Part shown: positions 8,930 to 17,270 of the stretch, one piece after another
Layout: each line of letters opens with the position of its first letter
Position numbering within the stretch: position 1 is the first letter of the stretch
NCBI RefSeq assembly: GCF_009796285.1
Contig: NZ_CP047020.1
Span: forward strand, 248,001 to 312,000
DNA: 64,000 nt
Direction: 5' to 3'
Source: Streptomyces broussonetiae
GTDB lineage: Bacteria; Actinomycetota; Actinomycetes; Streptomycetales; Streptomycetaceae
Notes under the pieces: model-generated
Databases searched by the model: none
The model's input: the letters and a program-made list of their open reading frames with translations, nothing else
What the model was told of the DNA's origin: nothing
Program-made: the position numbers and the translations under genes

Positions 8930-9927
8930 CCGACTACTACGACCGTCACGACGGAGCACCGGCCGACGACGCCGGCCAGCCCGACACGGAACACGGTATG
9001 ACTCGGCGTCAACTCATGCGTCACGCCGGATGGTTCGGCGGCGCGGTGGTGCTGACCGTGGCCAGCGGAGAGGTGATCAGCCACATCGCGGACTCCCGGG
9101 ACACCAACGCCGGGGCTGCCGCCGAGGCCGTCGCAGCGGGAAGCGGCACGCTGCGGTTCGTCCAGGTCTCCGACAGCCATATCGGGTTCCAGGGCCCGGC
9201 GAACACGGACGTGGCCGGCTCATTCACCGAAGCGATCAACCAGGTCAACTCACTCGGATTCAGACCGGAATTCGTCATGCACAGCGGCGACCTGACCCAC
9301 CTGTCCACGGCCGGGCAGTTCGACCAGGTCAAGCAGATGATGACCGGAATGCAGACAGACCGCGTCTTCACCGTACCGGGCGAACACGACTCCATCGGCG
9401 ATGCAGGCCGCGCCTACCGGCGGACCTTCGGCATGGGCACGCTCGGTGACGGCTGGTACAGCTTCGACACCCACGGCGTGCACTTCATCGCCCTGGTCAA
9501 CACCCTGAGCCTGGAGAAACTCGGCCACCTCGGCAACGCGCAGATCGACTTCGTACGCAAAGACCTGGCGGGACTGCCATCGGACACCCCTATCGTGGTC
9601 TTCAGCCACATCCCGCTGTTCGCCATGTACCCGAAGTGGGGCTGGAGCACCGACGACGCCCTCAAAGTCATCGCCCTCCTGCGCCGCTTCTCCTCCGTCA
9701 CCTGTCTCAACGGGCACGTCCACCAACTGTTCACCAAGACAGAGGGCAACATCACCTTCCACTCCGCCACCACCACCGCCTACCCCCTGCCCAAACCGGG
9801 CCGCGCCCCCGCCCCCACGCCCCAGGTCGTCCCCGCCCGGCAACTCAAGGACGCACTCGGCATCCGCAGCGTCGGCTACCGCCAAGGCGACCGCGAACTG
9901 GCCATCAAGGACCAGAGGCTGGCATGA
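8926..9927 (+). CDS. Exported metallophosphoesterase (calcineurin-like)
   Basis: The 333-residue protein starts at an ATG overlapping the cupredoxin stop (ATGA). The N-terminus has a Tat-like segment (TRRQLMRHAGWFGGAVVLTV). All metallophosphoesterase motifs are present in order: VSDSHIG (DxH), MHSGDLTH (GDxxH), VPGEHD, VVFSHIP and LNGHVH (GHxH). It should hydrolyse phosphate esters outside the cytoplasm with a two-metal centre. Coupling to a cupredoxin gene suggests a shared envelope function, but the substrate is unknown. Confidence 0.85.
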   Translation: MTDYYDRHDGAPADDAGQPDTEHGMTRRQLMRHAGWFGGAVVLTVASGEVISHIADSRDTNAGAAAEAVAAGSGTLRFVQVSDSHIGFQGPANTDVAGSFTEAINQVNSLGFRPEFVMHSGDLTHLSTAGQFDQVKQMMTGMQTDRVFTVPGEHDSIGDAGRAYRRTFGMGTLGDGWYSFDTHGVHFIALVNTLSLEKLGHLGNAQIDFVRKDLAGLPSDTPIVVFSHIPLFAMYPKWGWSTDDALKVIALLRRFSSVTCLNGHVHQLFTKTEGNITFHSATTTAYPLPKPGRAPAPTPQVVPARQLKDALGIRSVGYRQGDRELAIKDQRLA

Positions 9928-10379
9928 ACACCCAAAAATTCCTCGTCCCCACCCTGCGGGCGGCGACCGCCGCAACCCTCGCCGCCGGCGGATACATCCA
10001 CGCCCAGCTCTACATCGACGGGTACCGCTTCATCCACATCATCGGCCCCCTGTTCCTGCTCCAGGCCAGCGCATCCTTCGCCCTCGCTGCCCTGCTGCTG
10101 ATCGGGACACCACCCCCGCTGCTGAGGATCTCCGAGGCAGGCGTCGCGCTCGGCGCCCTCGGCGGCTTCACCGCTTCGCGCACCGTTGGCGTGTTCGGAT
10201 TCACCGAGCGCGGTCTGCAACCGGCACCACAAGCCGTCCTCAGCCTCCTCGCCGAAACCGGAACGCTGCTGCTCCTCGCCATCTGGCAAGTGAGCGCGAC
10301 CAGACAGCGCCGCGCTGCCCGACCGCCCGTCAGTACACCCATTCGGAACCGATCCATCACCCGTACACCACTCAACTGA
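9924..10379 (+). CDS. Small integral membrane protein
   Basis: The 151-residue protein starts with an ATGA overlap on the phosphoesterase stop. Four hydrophobic segments are visible, including GPLFLLQASASFALAALLLI, SEAGVALGALGGFTASRTVG and VLSLLAETGTLLLLAIW. The C-terminus is basic and hydrophilic. No enzymatic motif is seen. It probably anchors or partners the cupredoxin and phosphoesterase in the membrane. Family not recognised. Confidence 0.7.
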   Translation: MNTQKFLVPTLRAATAATLAAGGYIHAQLYIDGYRFIHIIGPLFLLQASASFALAALLLIGTPPPLLRISEAGVALGALGGFTASRTVGVFGFTERGLQPAPQAVLSLLAETGTLLLLAIWQVSATRQRRAARPPVSTPIRNRSITRTPLN

Positions 10380-10518
10380 ACCACCACCACGACGGGTCAC
10401 ATCGGGACTGTAAATCGTTCGGCGAACTCCACGGCCTCGGCCTCATCAACGTCGTCCGCAGCGACCGAGGCGCCGCCAAGCTACGCAAGCGGTTCCCGAA
10501 CGTTCGGAGCCGATCTCG

Positions 10519-10761
10519 ATGCACGCGTCGAAGCTGCTGCACAAATGGCTGACGCTGCAGGGCAAGAACATCGGCCGGTGGCTGTCCGAGGTCTCCGCCG
10601 AGAGGCAGGCATCCGACGTCGCCGCCGCGAAGCTGATCGCGCTGACGTTCAAGGACCAGTTCAAAGTGGCCGCCACGTACGGCCTCGGCGCACTGACCGA
10701 CGCCGTCGAACACGCAGTAGGGCCCGGCAAGGTCGGCACCGTCCTCGTCCGCCCTTGGTAG
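10519..10761 (+). CDS. Small hypothetical protein
   Basis: An 80-residue frame with coding-like codon use starts MHASKLLHKWLTLQGKNIGR and ends VEHAVGPGKVGTVLVRPW. The end resembles a Rossmann-type strand, but no family is recognised. Another frame just upstream (10400-10510) also looks coding-like (GLGLINVVRSDRG), so this may be the tail of a longer broken gene. There is no strong ribosome site. Confidence 0.3.
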   Translation: MHASKLLHKWLTLQGKNIGRWLSEVSAERQASDVAAAKLIALTFKDQFKVAATYGLGALTDAVEHAVGPGKVGTVLVRPW

Positions 10762-10917
10762 CTGCTTCGGATGGGACACCCCGGGCCCACGGCGCCCATC
10801 TGCCGAGCGGTGACGGGCTCGCGTCCGTGTCACGGGCTACGCGCCCCGCTGCCACCGAGCGTATCGGCTCATCGGGCTCCGGTTGCGCCCCGGCGACGTG
10901 CACCGCACGCTGCTCGT

Positions 10918-11847
10918 ATGGACCGCCCCCCGGAAGGCAGTTTGCTTCCCATACTGGTGACGGGCGCGGCGGGTAGCGTCGGCGCCGTCGGCCGAACCGT
11001 GGTCGAAATTCTCCGGCAACGGGACCTGCCCGTGCGGGCCATGGTGCGTCGCGACGACGAACGGGCGGAGGCGCTGCGTGCGACGGGTGCCGAGGTCGTC
11101 GTCGGAGACCTCACGCGTGCGGGCGATGTGGCTGACGCCCTGTCCGGTTGCGGGCGGATGTACTTCGGCATGGGCGTATCGGCGCAGTATCTGGAGGCTG
11201 CCATGACGGTGGCGGCCGTCGCGCGTGCGTACGGGCGCCTGGAAGCGTTCGTGAACATGTCGCAGCTGACCGTCTCCGAGATGGACCTCACCAGCACCTC
11301 CGAGTCTGTGCAGCAGCGGCACCACTGGCTGGTGGAGCAGGTCCTCGGCTGGTCAGGCCTGCCCGTCGTCCAGATCAGGCCCACCGTGTTCATGGAGAAC
11401 CCGCTGTTCCGTGTCGGCTTCTCCTCGATCGCGAAGGACGGAAGCATCAGACTGCCCTTCGGCCAGGCGAAAACCTCCCCCGTGGCAGCCGGGGACGTCG
11501 CCGCGGTCGTGGCAGAGATCCTGGCCGATCCGGCCCCGCACACCGGCCGCGTCTATGAGCTGACCGGCCCCCGCTCGGAGGACATCTCCGCCATGGCGGA
11601 GGAGGTTTCCACAGCTCTGGGCCAGCCGGTCAGTTACACCGACGTCGGCCTGCAGGAATGGATCGACGACGACCTCAGACCGCTGGGGCTGCCGGACCAC
11701 GTCTTCCAGCACATCTCCACCATGGCTCGCCTTCACGCGGAGAACCGATACGACCGCAGGGCGGACGGCGTCGAGCAGGTCATCGGACGGCCTCCGACCG
11801 GGGTCACTGAATACGTCCGTGAGAACCCCGGCCTGCTCAGTCCCTGA
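10918..11847 (+). CDS. NmrA-like NAD(P)-binding protein (atypical SDR)
   Basis: The protein has 309 residues. The N-terminal nucleotide-binding motif is clear (ILVTGAAGSVGAVGRTVVEI), followed by AEVVVGDLTRAGDVADAL. The QIRPTVFMENPL and GRVYELTGP segments are typical of the NmrA/quinone-oxidoreductase-like family. The usual catalytic Tyr-x-x-x-Lys is not evident, so it may be a redox-sensing NAD(P)-binding protein or a weak reductase. It stands alone on the plus strand, with no clear ribosome site before the ATG. Confidence 0.75.
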   Translation: MDRPPEGSLLPILVTGAAGSVGAVGRTVVEILRQRDLPVRAMVRRDDERAEALRATGAEVVVGDLTRAGDVADALSGCGRMYFGMGVSAQYLEAAMTVAAVARAYGRLEAFVNMSQLTVSEMDLTSTSESVQQRHHWLVEQVLGWSGLPVVQIRPTVFMENPLFRVGFSSIAKDGSIRLPFGQAKTSPVAAGDVAAVVAEILADPAPHTGRVYELTGPRSEDISAMAEEVSTALGQPVSYTDVGLQEWIDDDLRPLGLPDHVFQHISTMARLHAENRYDRRADGVEQVIGRPPTGVTEYVRENPGLLSP

Positions 11848-11867
11848 AGCCGAGTCCTCGCGGCGCG

Positions 11868-12011
11868 GGTCGCGTAGATGTCAGAGGACGCTTCCGCGAA
11901 GTCGTACAGATACTGGGCAGCTGGGGCGGTCACGACGGAGCCCTCGGCGCGTGGCCGCCACCGCTCCACGCCGCCATGGGCTTCGAGGGCATCCGAGACC
12001 AGGTCGCTCAT
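11868..12011 (-). pseudogene. Possible N-terminal remnant of an unknown actinomycete protein
   Basis: On the reverse strand an ATG at 12011 opens MSDLVSDALEAHGGVERW, which resembles the conserved start of a family of about 250 residues. After about 20 residues the match fades and no full-length gene follows. This is a judgement from pattern memory only; it could also be chance. Confidence 0.25.
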
Positions 12012-12209
12012 TGTCTTCTGCTGTCCCAGTGAGCCGGGTGCCGTCCAATACCACCTCACGCACGTCCACTCGAAGCTCCGCATCTACTCCCGCAGCGAAC
12101 TGGTTGGGTCAAATCCCTCGCCCTGTTGGCGCTTTCAGCGCGACATGCCCGTAGGCACGCTGGGCCCTGACGAACGTGGAGGAGTCGGCGGCTCGGGGCA
12201 CCGTGTGAG

Positions 12210-13244
12210 TCACCTCTCCGGCTCCGACCAGAAGTCGGGCGGGACGATACCGACGGAGCGGCCGTGGGGGTCCAGGAGGCGCCCCATCAGCTTGTCCTGG
12301 CGAAGGGCGATGACGCGGTCGACGATGTCGAGGCTCGGGTGGGCGGTGGCGAGCTGGGTCTCCAGGCGCAGGACGTCGCTGACGGAGTGCAGGCTGGCCT
12401 GGAGGATGAGGTTGTGAGGGCCGCTGACGGCGGCGCAGTTACGGGTCTCGGGCAGGCGGACGAGGGCGTGGCCGATCTCGGGGAGATCGGCGGGCGGGAC
12501 TCTGGCCCAGAGGGTGGCCGCGACGGGCCAGCCGCCGAGGGGGCGGGCGAAGTCGCAGCGGAACCGCAGCAGGCCGCGTCGGGTGAGCTGTTCGGTGCGG
12601 CGTTTTGCGGTGTTGAGGCTGACGCCGAGGTCGCTCGCCAGAGTCTGATAGGGCGCGCGGCCGTCGTGGGCGATCCGGGTGATGAGGGCGCGGTCGAAGG
12701 GCGTGATCTCGCCCGGGGCGACAGGGGTCTGGGCCGGGGGCGGGCCGGTCAGCTGGGCACGCTGGGCGGGGTCCAGGGCGGCGATGCGCCACCGGCCGCC
12801 CTCGGTGAACATGTGGGTGACGATCCGGACTTCCACGGCGGTGATGCCGGGAAGGTGCGGGAGCAGGTCGAGGGTGTAGCGGGAGAGGGCCGGCAGGTCG
12901 CGGGTGGCGGCGATGGCGAGGATGTCGTGGCCGGCGGCCGCGCGCTCGATCGTGAGCATGTGGGGGTGGGCGCTCAGTGCCTGGGCGACCCCGGTGGTGG
13001 CGCCGGGAGCGCAGTCGATCACGACGAAGGCCACGCAGATCTGCTCGAACAGGCGTGGGCCGGGTGAGAATCCCACCCAGGCGGCGCCCTGCTCGGACAG
13101 GCGGCCGAAGCGGCGGGCGACGGTGACCGGGTCGACCTCCAGGGCACGCCCGAGCTCGGTCCATGAGGCCCGCGGCTGCAGCTGCAGGGCGTTGATCAGT
13201 GCCAGGTCGTCCTCTGTCAGCAGCGCTGGTGCATCATCCTGCAT
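12210..13244 (-). CDS. Lrp/AsnC-family transcriptional regulator, two-domain form
   Basis: The 344-residue protein starts at an ATG preceded by GGAGAGG. It has two Lrp-type halves: a first helix-turn-helix ([20 protein letters not shown]), a RAM-like domain ([19 protein letters not shown]), a second helix-turn-helix ([19 protein letters not shown]) and a second sensor half. Single-domain Lrp proteins have about 150 residues, so this is a tandem form common in actinomycetes. It is divergent from the FMN hydroxyacid oxidase (107-bp gap) and is the obvious regulator of that pathway. Confidence 0.85.
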   Translation of the reverse strand: MQDDAPALLTEDDLALINALQLQPRASWTELGRALEVDPVTVARRFGRLSEQGAAWVGFSPGPRLFEQICVAFVVIDCAPGATTGVAQALSAHPHMLTIERAAAGHDILAIAATRDLPALSRYTLDLLPHLPGITAVEVRIVTHMFTEGGRWRIAALDPAQRAQLTGPPPAQTPVAPGEITPFDRALITRIAHDGRAPYQTLASDLGVSLNTAKRRTEQLTRRGLLRFRCDFARPLGGWPVAATLWARVPPADLPEIGHALVRLPETRNCAAVSGPHNLILQASLHSVSDVLRLETQLATAHPSLDIVDRVIALRQDKLMGRLLDPHGRSVGIVPPDFWSEPER

Positions 13245-13351
13245 GGTCCTCTCCTGCGAGGCAGAATCCTGCGTTTGGCGGCTTTCACGCGTCACTCTCC
13301 CATTGTGGACTTCAGGGGCCCGCACCTGTCGAGCGTGAGGAGGGCCGGACC

Positions 13352-14512
13352 ATGGCGTACGGCGACTATCAGGACGAGATCTACATGGACGGGCTGCGCG
13401 GGGTGGTGCCGCGCTTCCCGATGACCTACGACGAGCTGGAGCCGCTGGCTCAGGCCGCGATGCCCGCCTCCGTGCGCTCCTACGTCATGGCCGGAGCCGG
13501 CGACGAGCGCACCCAGCGGGCCAACGTCACCGCGTTCGAACGCTGGGGCCTCGTCCCGCGGATGATGGTGGGGGCCACGGACCGGGATCTGTCCGTCGAC
13601 CTGTTCGGGATGCGCCTGCCCTCACCCCTGTTCATGGCCCCGGTCGGCGTGATCGGGCTGTGCGCGCAGGACGGCCACGGCGATCTCGCCACGGCCCGTG
13701 CCGCCGCCCGCACCGGCGTGCCGATGGTCGCCTCCACCCTGACCGTCGATCCACTGGAGGAGGTCGCCGCCGAGTTCGGCGCCACCCCGGGCTTCTTCCA
13801 GCTCTACACGCCCACCGACCGGGAGCTGGCCGAGAGCCTGGTGCACCGGGCCGAGAAGGCCGGCTTCAAGGGCATCGTGGTCACCCTGGACACCTGGATC
13901 ACCGGCTGGCGCCCCCGCGACCTCGCCGTCAGCAACTTCCCCCAGCTGCGCGGGAACTGCCTGACCAACTACACCAGCGACCCCGTCTTCCGCGCCCGCC
14001 TCGCCCGCAGCCCGGAGGACGACCCGGCGGCCGCGGTCGCCGAATGGGTGCGGATCTTCGGCAACCCGCTCACCTGGGACGACCTGTCCTGGCTGCGCTC
14101 GATCACCGACCTGCCGCTGATCCTGAAGGGCATCTGCCACCCCGACGACGTCCGCCGCGCCAAGGACGGCGGCGTGGACGGCATCTACTGCTCCAACCAC
14201 GGCGGCCGCCAGGCCAACGGCGGCCTGCCCGCCCTCGACGTCCTGCCCAGCGTGGTCCAGGCCGCCGACGGCACTCCCGTCCTGTTCGACTCCGGTGTCC
14301 GCACGGGAGCCGACATCATCAAGGCCATCGCCCTGGGCGCCTCCGCCGTCGGCATTGGCCGCCCCTACGCGTACGGCCTCGCCTACGGCGGCGAGGCCGG
14401 CGTCGTCCACGTCCTGAGGTCCCTGCTCGCCGAAGCAGACCTGATCATGGCCGTCGACGGCTATCCCACCCTCGCCGACCTCGCTCCCGAGGCTCTCCGC
14501 CGCCTCACCTGA
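13352..14512 (+). CDS. FMN-dependent alpha-hydroxyacid oxidase/dehydrogenase (lactate 2-monooxygenase/mandelate dehydrogenase type)
   Basis: The 386-residue protein is a full-length FMN TIM barrel. Characteristic segments are [37 protein letters not shown] (Lys), [11 protein letters not shown] (catalytic His and substrate Arg) and [20 protein letters not shown]. The family oxidises L-lactate, glycolate or (S)-mandelate to the 2-keto acid. The next gene is a benzoylformate-decarboxylase-like enzyme, which favours a mandelate-like aromatic substrate, although the sequence alone resembles lactate 2-monooxygenase most. A GAGGAGGG stretch lies upstream of the ATG. Confidence 0.85.
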   Translation: MAYGDYQDEIYMDGLRGVVPRFPMTYDELEPLAQAAMPASVRSYVMAGAGDERTQRANVTAFERWGLVPRMMVGATDRDLSVDLFGMRLPSPLFMAPVGVIGLCAQDGHGDLATARAAARTGVPMVASTLTVDPLEEVAAEFGATPGFFQLYTPTDRELAESLVHRAEKAGFKGIVVTLDTWITGWRPRDLAVSNFPQLRGNCLTNYTSDPVFRARLARSPEDDPAAAVAEWVRIFGNPLTWDDLSWLRSITDLPLILKGICHPDDVRRAKDGGVDGIYCSNHGGRQANGGLPALDVLPSVVQAADGTPVLFDSGVRTGADIIKAIALGASAVGIGRPYAYGLAYGGEAGVVHVLRSLLAEADLIMAVDGYPTLADLAPEALRRLT

Positions 14513-14792
14513 CAGCCGCCGACCAGTCGCGGGACGGACGCATCGGCGGTACCTCGCTCACCGAGTGGTCGGCCATGGTCCACGTCCTCAGCGACCTGGG
14601 CCCAGCCTCCCATCAGGCTCGTCACCGAACGGTGTATATGTCATGACAAATACCTATTTGTGCAGCAGGATCGGATTGGCGCACGCTTCCGGCACCCCAC
14701 GACGCCGAAGACGGCACTCGGCACCGCATGGAATAGCGCGCACCCCTCCACCAGACCCGTCGAACGAGAAACCCAGGCCCAGCAAGGAGTCG

Positions 14793-16412
14793 ATGGCAAC
14801 CATGACTGAGAAGTCCACCGTCCGCAGCGTGACCTACGACCTGCTGCGAACCCTGAAACTCACCACGGTCTTCGGTAACCCCGGTTCCACCGAGCAGCCG
14901 TTCCTGCAGGAATTCCCCGAGGACTTCACCTACGTCCTGGCACTGCAGGAGGCTTCCGTCATCGCGATGGCCGACACCTTCGCCCAGGTCACCGGCCGAC
15001 CCGCGCTGGTCAACCTGCACTCCTCGGCCGGGATGGGAAACGCGGTGGGCAACCTGGTGGCGGCCTACCACGGCAACACACCCCTGATCATCACCTCCGG
15101 CCAGCAGCACCGGGAGCTGGTGATCGGCGACCCGTATCTCGGCAACCGAGAGGCCGTCACGCTGCCCAAGCCGTGGGTGAAATGGTCGTACGAACCCGCT
15201 CGCGCCGAAGATGTACCCGAAGCCTTCATGCGGGCCTACGCGGAGGCGCTGCAGCCGCCGACGGGCCCGGTGTACCTGTCGATTCCGATGGACGACTGGA
15301 AGCGGCCCCTGTCCGGCTTCACCCGGGTGCGGACGGTCAGCGACCGCGTCGCCCCCGACACCGCTCGGCTGCGCATGTTCGCCGATCGCATCTCGGCCAG
15401 CCGTCGTCCCGCGCTGGTCTTCGGTCCGGAGGTGGACCGGGCCGGTGGCTGGGACGCGGCCGTCGCGCTGGCGGAGAAGCTGCGCGCGGCCGTCTACGGC
15501 GCCCCACTGCTGGACCGGGCTTCCTTCCCGGAGGACCACCCCCTCTTCGGCGGCCCGCTCGGCATGTCGGTCAAGACCATCAGCGATCGGTTGACGGGCC
15601 ACGACCTGGTGGTCGTGATCGGCGCGGAGGTGTTCCGCTACTACCCCTACGTGCCCGGGCCGTACCTGCCGGAGGGCACGGAGCTGCTGCAGATCACCGG
15701 CAACCCGGCGGTGGCCGCGGGGGCGCGCGTCGGTGACAGCCTCCTGGGCGATCCCAAGACGGCGATCGAGCTGCTCCTGGACATGGTCGCTGAGGGTTCG
15801 GCGCGGACCGCGCCGGAACCGATGCCGCAGCCCCGCGAGCTCCCCCAGGCGCCGAACACCCCGCTCACCCCGCCGGAGGTGTACGCCACCCTCAGCAGGG
15901 TCCGGCCGGCCGACGCGGTCATCGTCAACGAGTCGACCTCCACGATGGCGCAGCAGATCGAGTGGCTCCCCACCAACCGGACCGGATCGTTCTTCGCCAC
16001 GGCCAGCGGAGGCATCGGCTGGGGCACCCCGGCCGCCGTGGGCGTCGCGCTCGGCGACCGGGACAGGGGCGCCGAACGGCCGGTGATCGGCCTGATCGGC
16101 GACGGCTCCTTCCAGTACTCCGTGCAGGCCATCTACACGGCCGCCCAGCACAACCTCCCGATCGTCTACGTCGTCATGCGCAACCAGGAGTACTCCATCC
16201 TCAAGTCGTTCGCCGTGCTGGAGGAGACCCCCGGGGTGCCCGGGCTCGACCTGCCCGGGCTCGACATCGCCTCCGTCGCCCGCGGCTTCGGATGCCGCGC
16301 GGTCGACGTGGATACCACCGAGGACCTGGAGCGCGAGTTCAAGTCGGCCCTGACCGCCGACACCACCACCGTCATCGTCGTCGCCACGCAGCCCCAGAAG
16401 GCGATGTTGTAG
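14793..16412 (+). CDS. Thiamine-diphosphate 2-keto acid decarboxylase, benzoylformate decarboxylase-like
   Basis: The 539-residue protein follows AAGGAG. It matches benzoylformate decarboxylase throughout: FGNPGS (Ser32), LQEAS (Glu53, cofactor activation), LVNLHSSAG (His76), KWSYEPA, and the ThDP motif IGDGSF (437-441) with RNQEYSILKSF. Against my memory of Pseudomonas MdlC, the second active-site His (FRYH) is Tyr285 here (FRYY), and the Ala-Leu pair controlling substrate size is Ile470-Leu471. It should decarboxylate a 2-keto acid to an aldehyde, but the preferred substrate may differ from benzoylformate. It probably receives the product of the upstream oxidase. Confidence 0.85.
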   Translation: MATMTEKSTVRSVTYDLLRTLKLTTVFGNPGSTEQPFLQEFPEDFTYVLALQEASVIAMADTFAQVTGRPALVNLHSSAGMGNAVGNLVAAYHGNTPLIITSGQQHRELVIGDPYLGNREAVTLPKPWVKWSYEPARAEDVPEAFMRAYAEALQPPTGPVYLSIPMDDWKRPLSGFTRVRTVSDRVAPDTARLRMFADRISASRRPALVFGPEVDRAGGWDAAVALAEKLRAAVYGAPLLDRASFPEDHPLFGGPLGMSVKTISDRLTGHDLVVVIGAEVFRYYPYVPGPYLPEGTELLQITGNPAVAAGARVGDSLLGDPKTAIELLLDMVAEGSARTAPEPMPQPRELPQAPNTPLTPPEVYATLSRVRPADAVIVNESTSTMAQQIEWLPTNRTGSFFATASGGIGWGTPAAVGVALGDRDRGAERPVIGLIGDGSFQYSVQAIYTAAQHNLPIVYVVMRNQEYSILKSFAVLEETPGVPGLDLPGLDIASVARGFGCRAVDVDTTEDLEREFKSALTADTTTVIVVATQPQKAML

Positions 16413-16464
16413 GCCGCGCGGATCGGGCGGTCGAAGAAGGAACAGCGGAGAGAGGACAACAAAC

Positions 16465-17226
16465 ATGGACTTCGGACTGAAGGACCGGGTGTACATAGTC
16501 ACCGGCGGCACCCGCGGGCTGGGCATGGCCGCCGCGCGCGAACTGGTGGCGGACGGCGCGCGGGTGGTCGTCAGCGGCCGCGACGAGAAGTCGGTCGCCG
16601 CCGCACAGGCGGACCTCGGCGGCCCAGGGCAGGCAGTCGGCGTCGTGGCCGACAACGCCGACGCCGACACTCCGGAGCGGCTGATCGCCGCGGCCCGTGA
16701 CGCGTTCAAGCGCCTGGACGGAGTGCTCATCAGCGTCGGCGGGCCCCCGGCAGGCACCTCGGACACCATCGACGACGACCAGTGGCGCGCCTCCTTCGAG
16801 TCGGTATTCCTCGGCGCGGTGCGGCTCTCCCGCGCCGTCGCCGCCGAGCTGGGCGAGGGAGGTGCCATCGGCTTCGTCCTCTCCAGCTCCGTGTACGAGC
16901 CCATTCCCGGCCTCGCGATCTCCAACGCCCTGCGGCCGGGCCTGGCCGGCTACGCGAAGAACCTCGCCAACGAGCTGGGCCCCCGAGGCATCCGCGTCGT
17001 CGGCCTCGTGCCCGCCCACATCGAGACCGACCGGGTACGCGAACTCGACGCACGGCACGGTGACGCCGACGCCGCCCGCGAACGCGCCACCGCCGGCGTC
17101 CCCCTGCGCCGCTACGGAACCCCGGACGAGTTCGGCCGCAGCGCCGCCTTCCTGCTCTCGCCCGCAGCGTCGTACCTCACGGGCGTGATGCTGTCGGTCG
17201 ACGGCGGCGTACGCAAAGGCTTCTAG
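16465..17226 (+). CDS. Short-chain dehydrogenase-like protein lacking the usual Tyr/Lys pair
   Basis: The 253-residue protein has an intact cofactor motif (VTGGTRGLGMA) and a normal SDR tail (AAFLLSPAASYLTGVMLSVDGG). Where the catalytic YxxxK should follow SSSVYEPIPGL, the sequence reads AISNALRPG, placing Ile152 and Leu156 at the Tyr and Lys positions. A related clade of SDR proteins with PIPGL..SN..R is known, annotated as FabG-like. The function may be non-classical reduction or binding. It follows the decarboxylase by 52 bases and is likely co-transcribed. Confidence 0.75.
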   Translation: MDFGLKDRVYIVTGGTRGLGMAAARELVADGARVVVSGRDEKSVAAAQADLGGPGQAVGVVADNADADTPERLIAAARDAFKRLDGVLISVGGPPAGTSDTIDDDQWRASFESVFLGAVRLSRAVAAELGEGGAIGFVLSSSVYEPIPGLAISNALRPGLAGYAKNLANELGPRGIRVVGLVPAHIETDRVRELDARHGDADAARERATAGVPLRRYGTPDEFGRSAAFLLSPAASYLTGVMLSVDGGVRKGF

Positions 17227-17270
17227 AGTCTCCGCGGTCAAGACCGCGAATCGAGCGGGTTCACGCTAGG

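Noticed and set aside
14622..16925. 767-codon open frame antisense to the decarboxylase and SDR genes
   Set aside because: Low-complexity Arg/Gly/Val/His-rich translation without a domain; typical antisense shadow of high-GC coding sequence.
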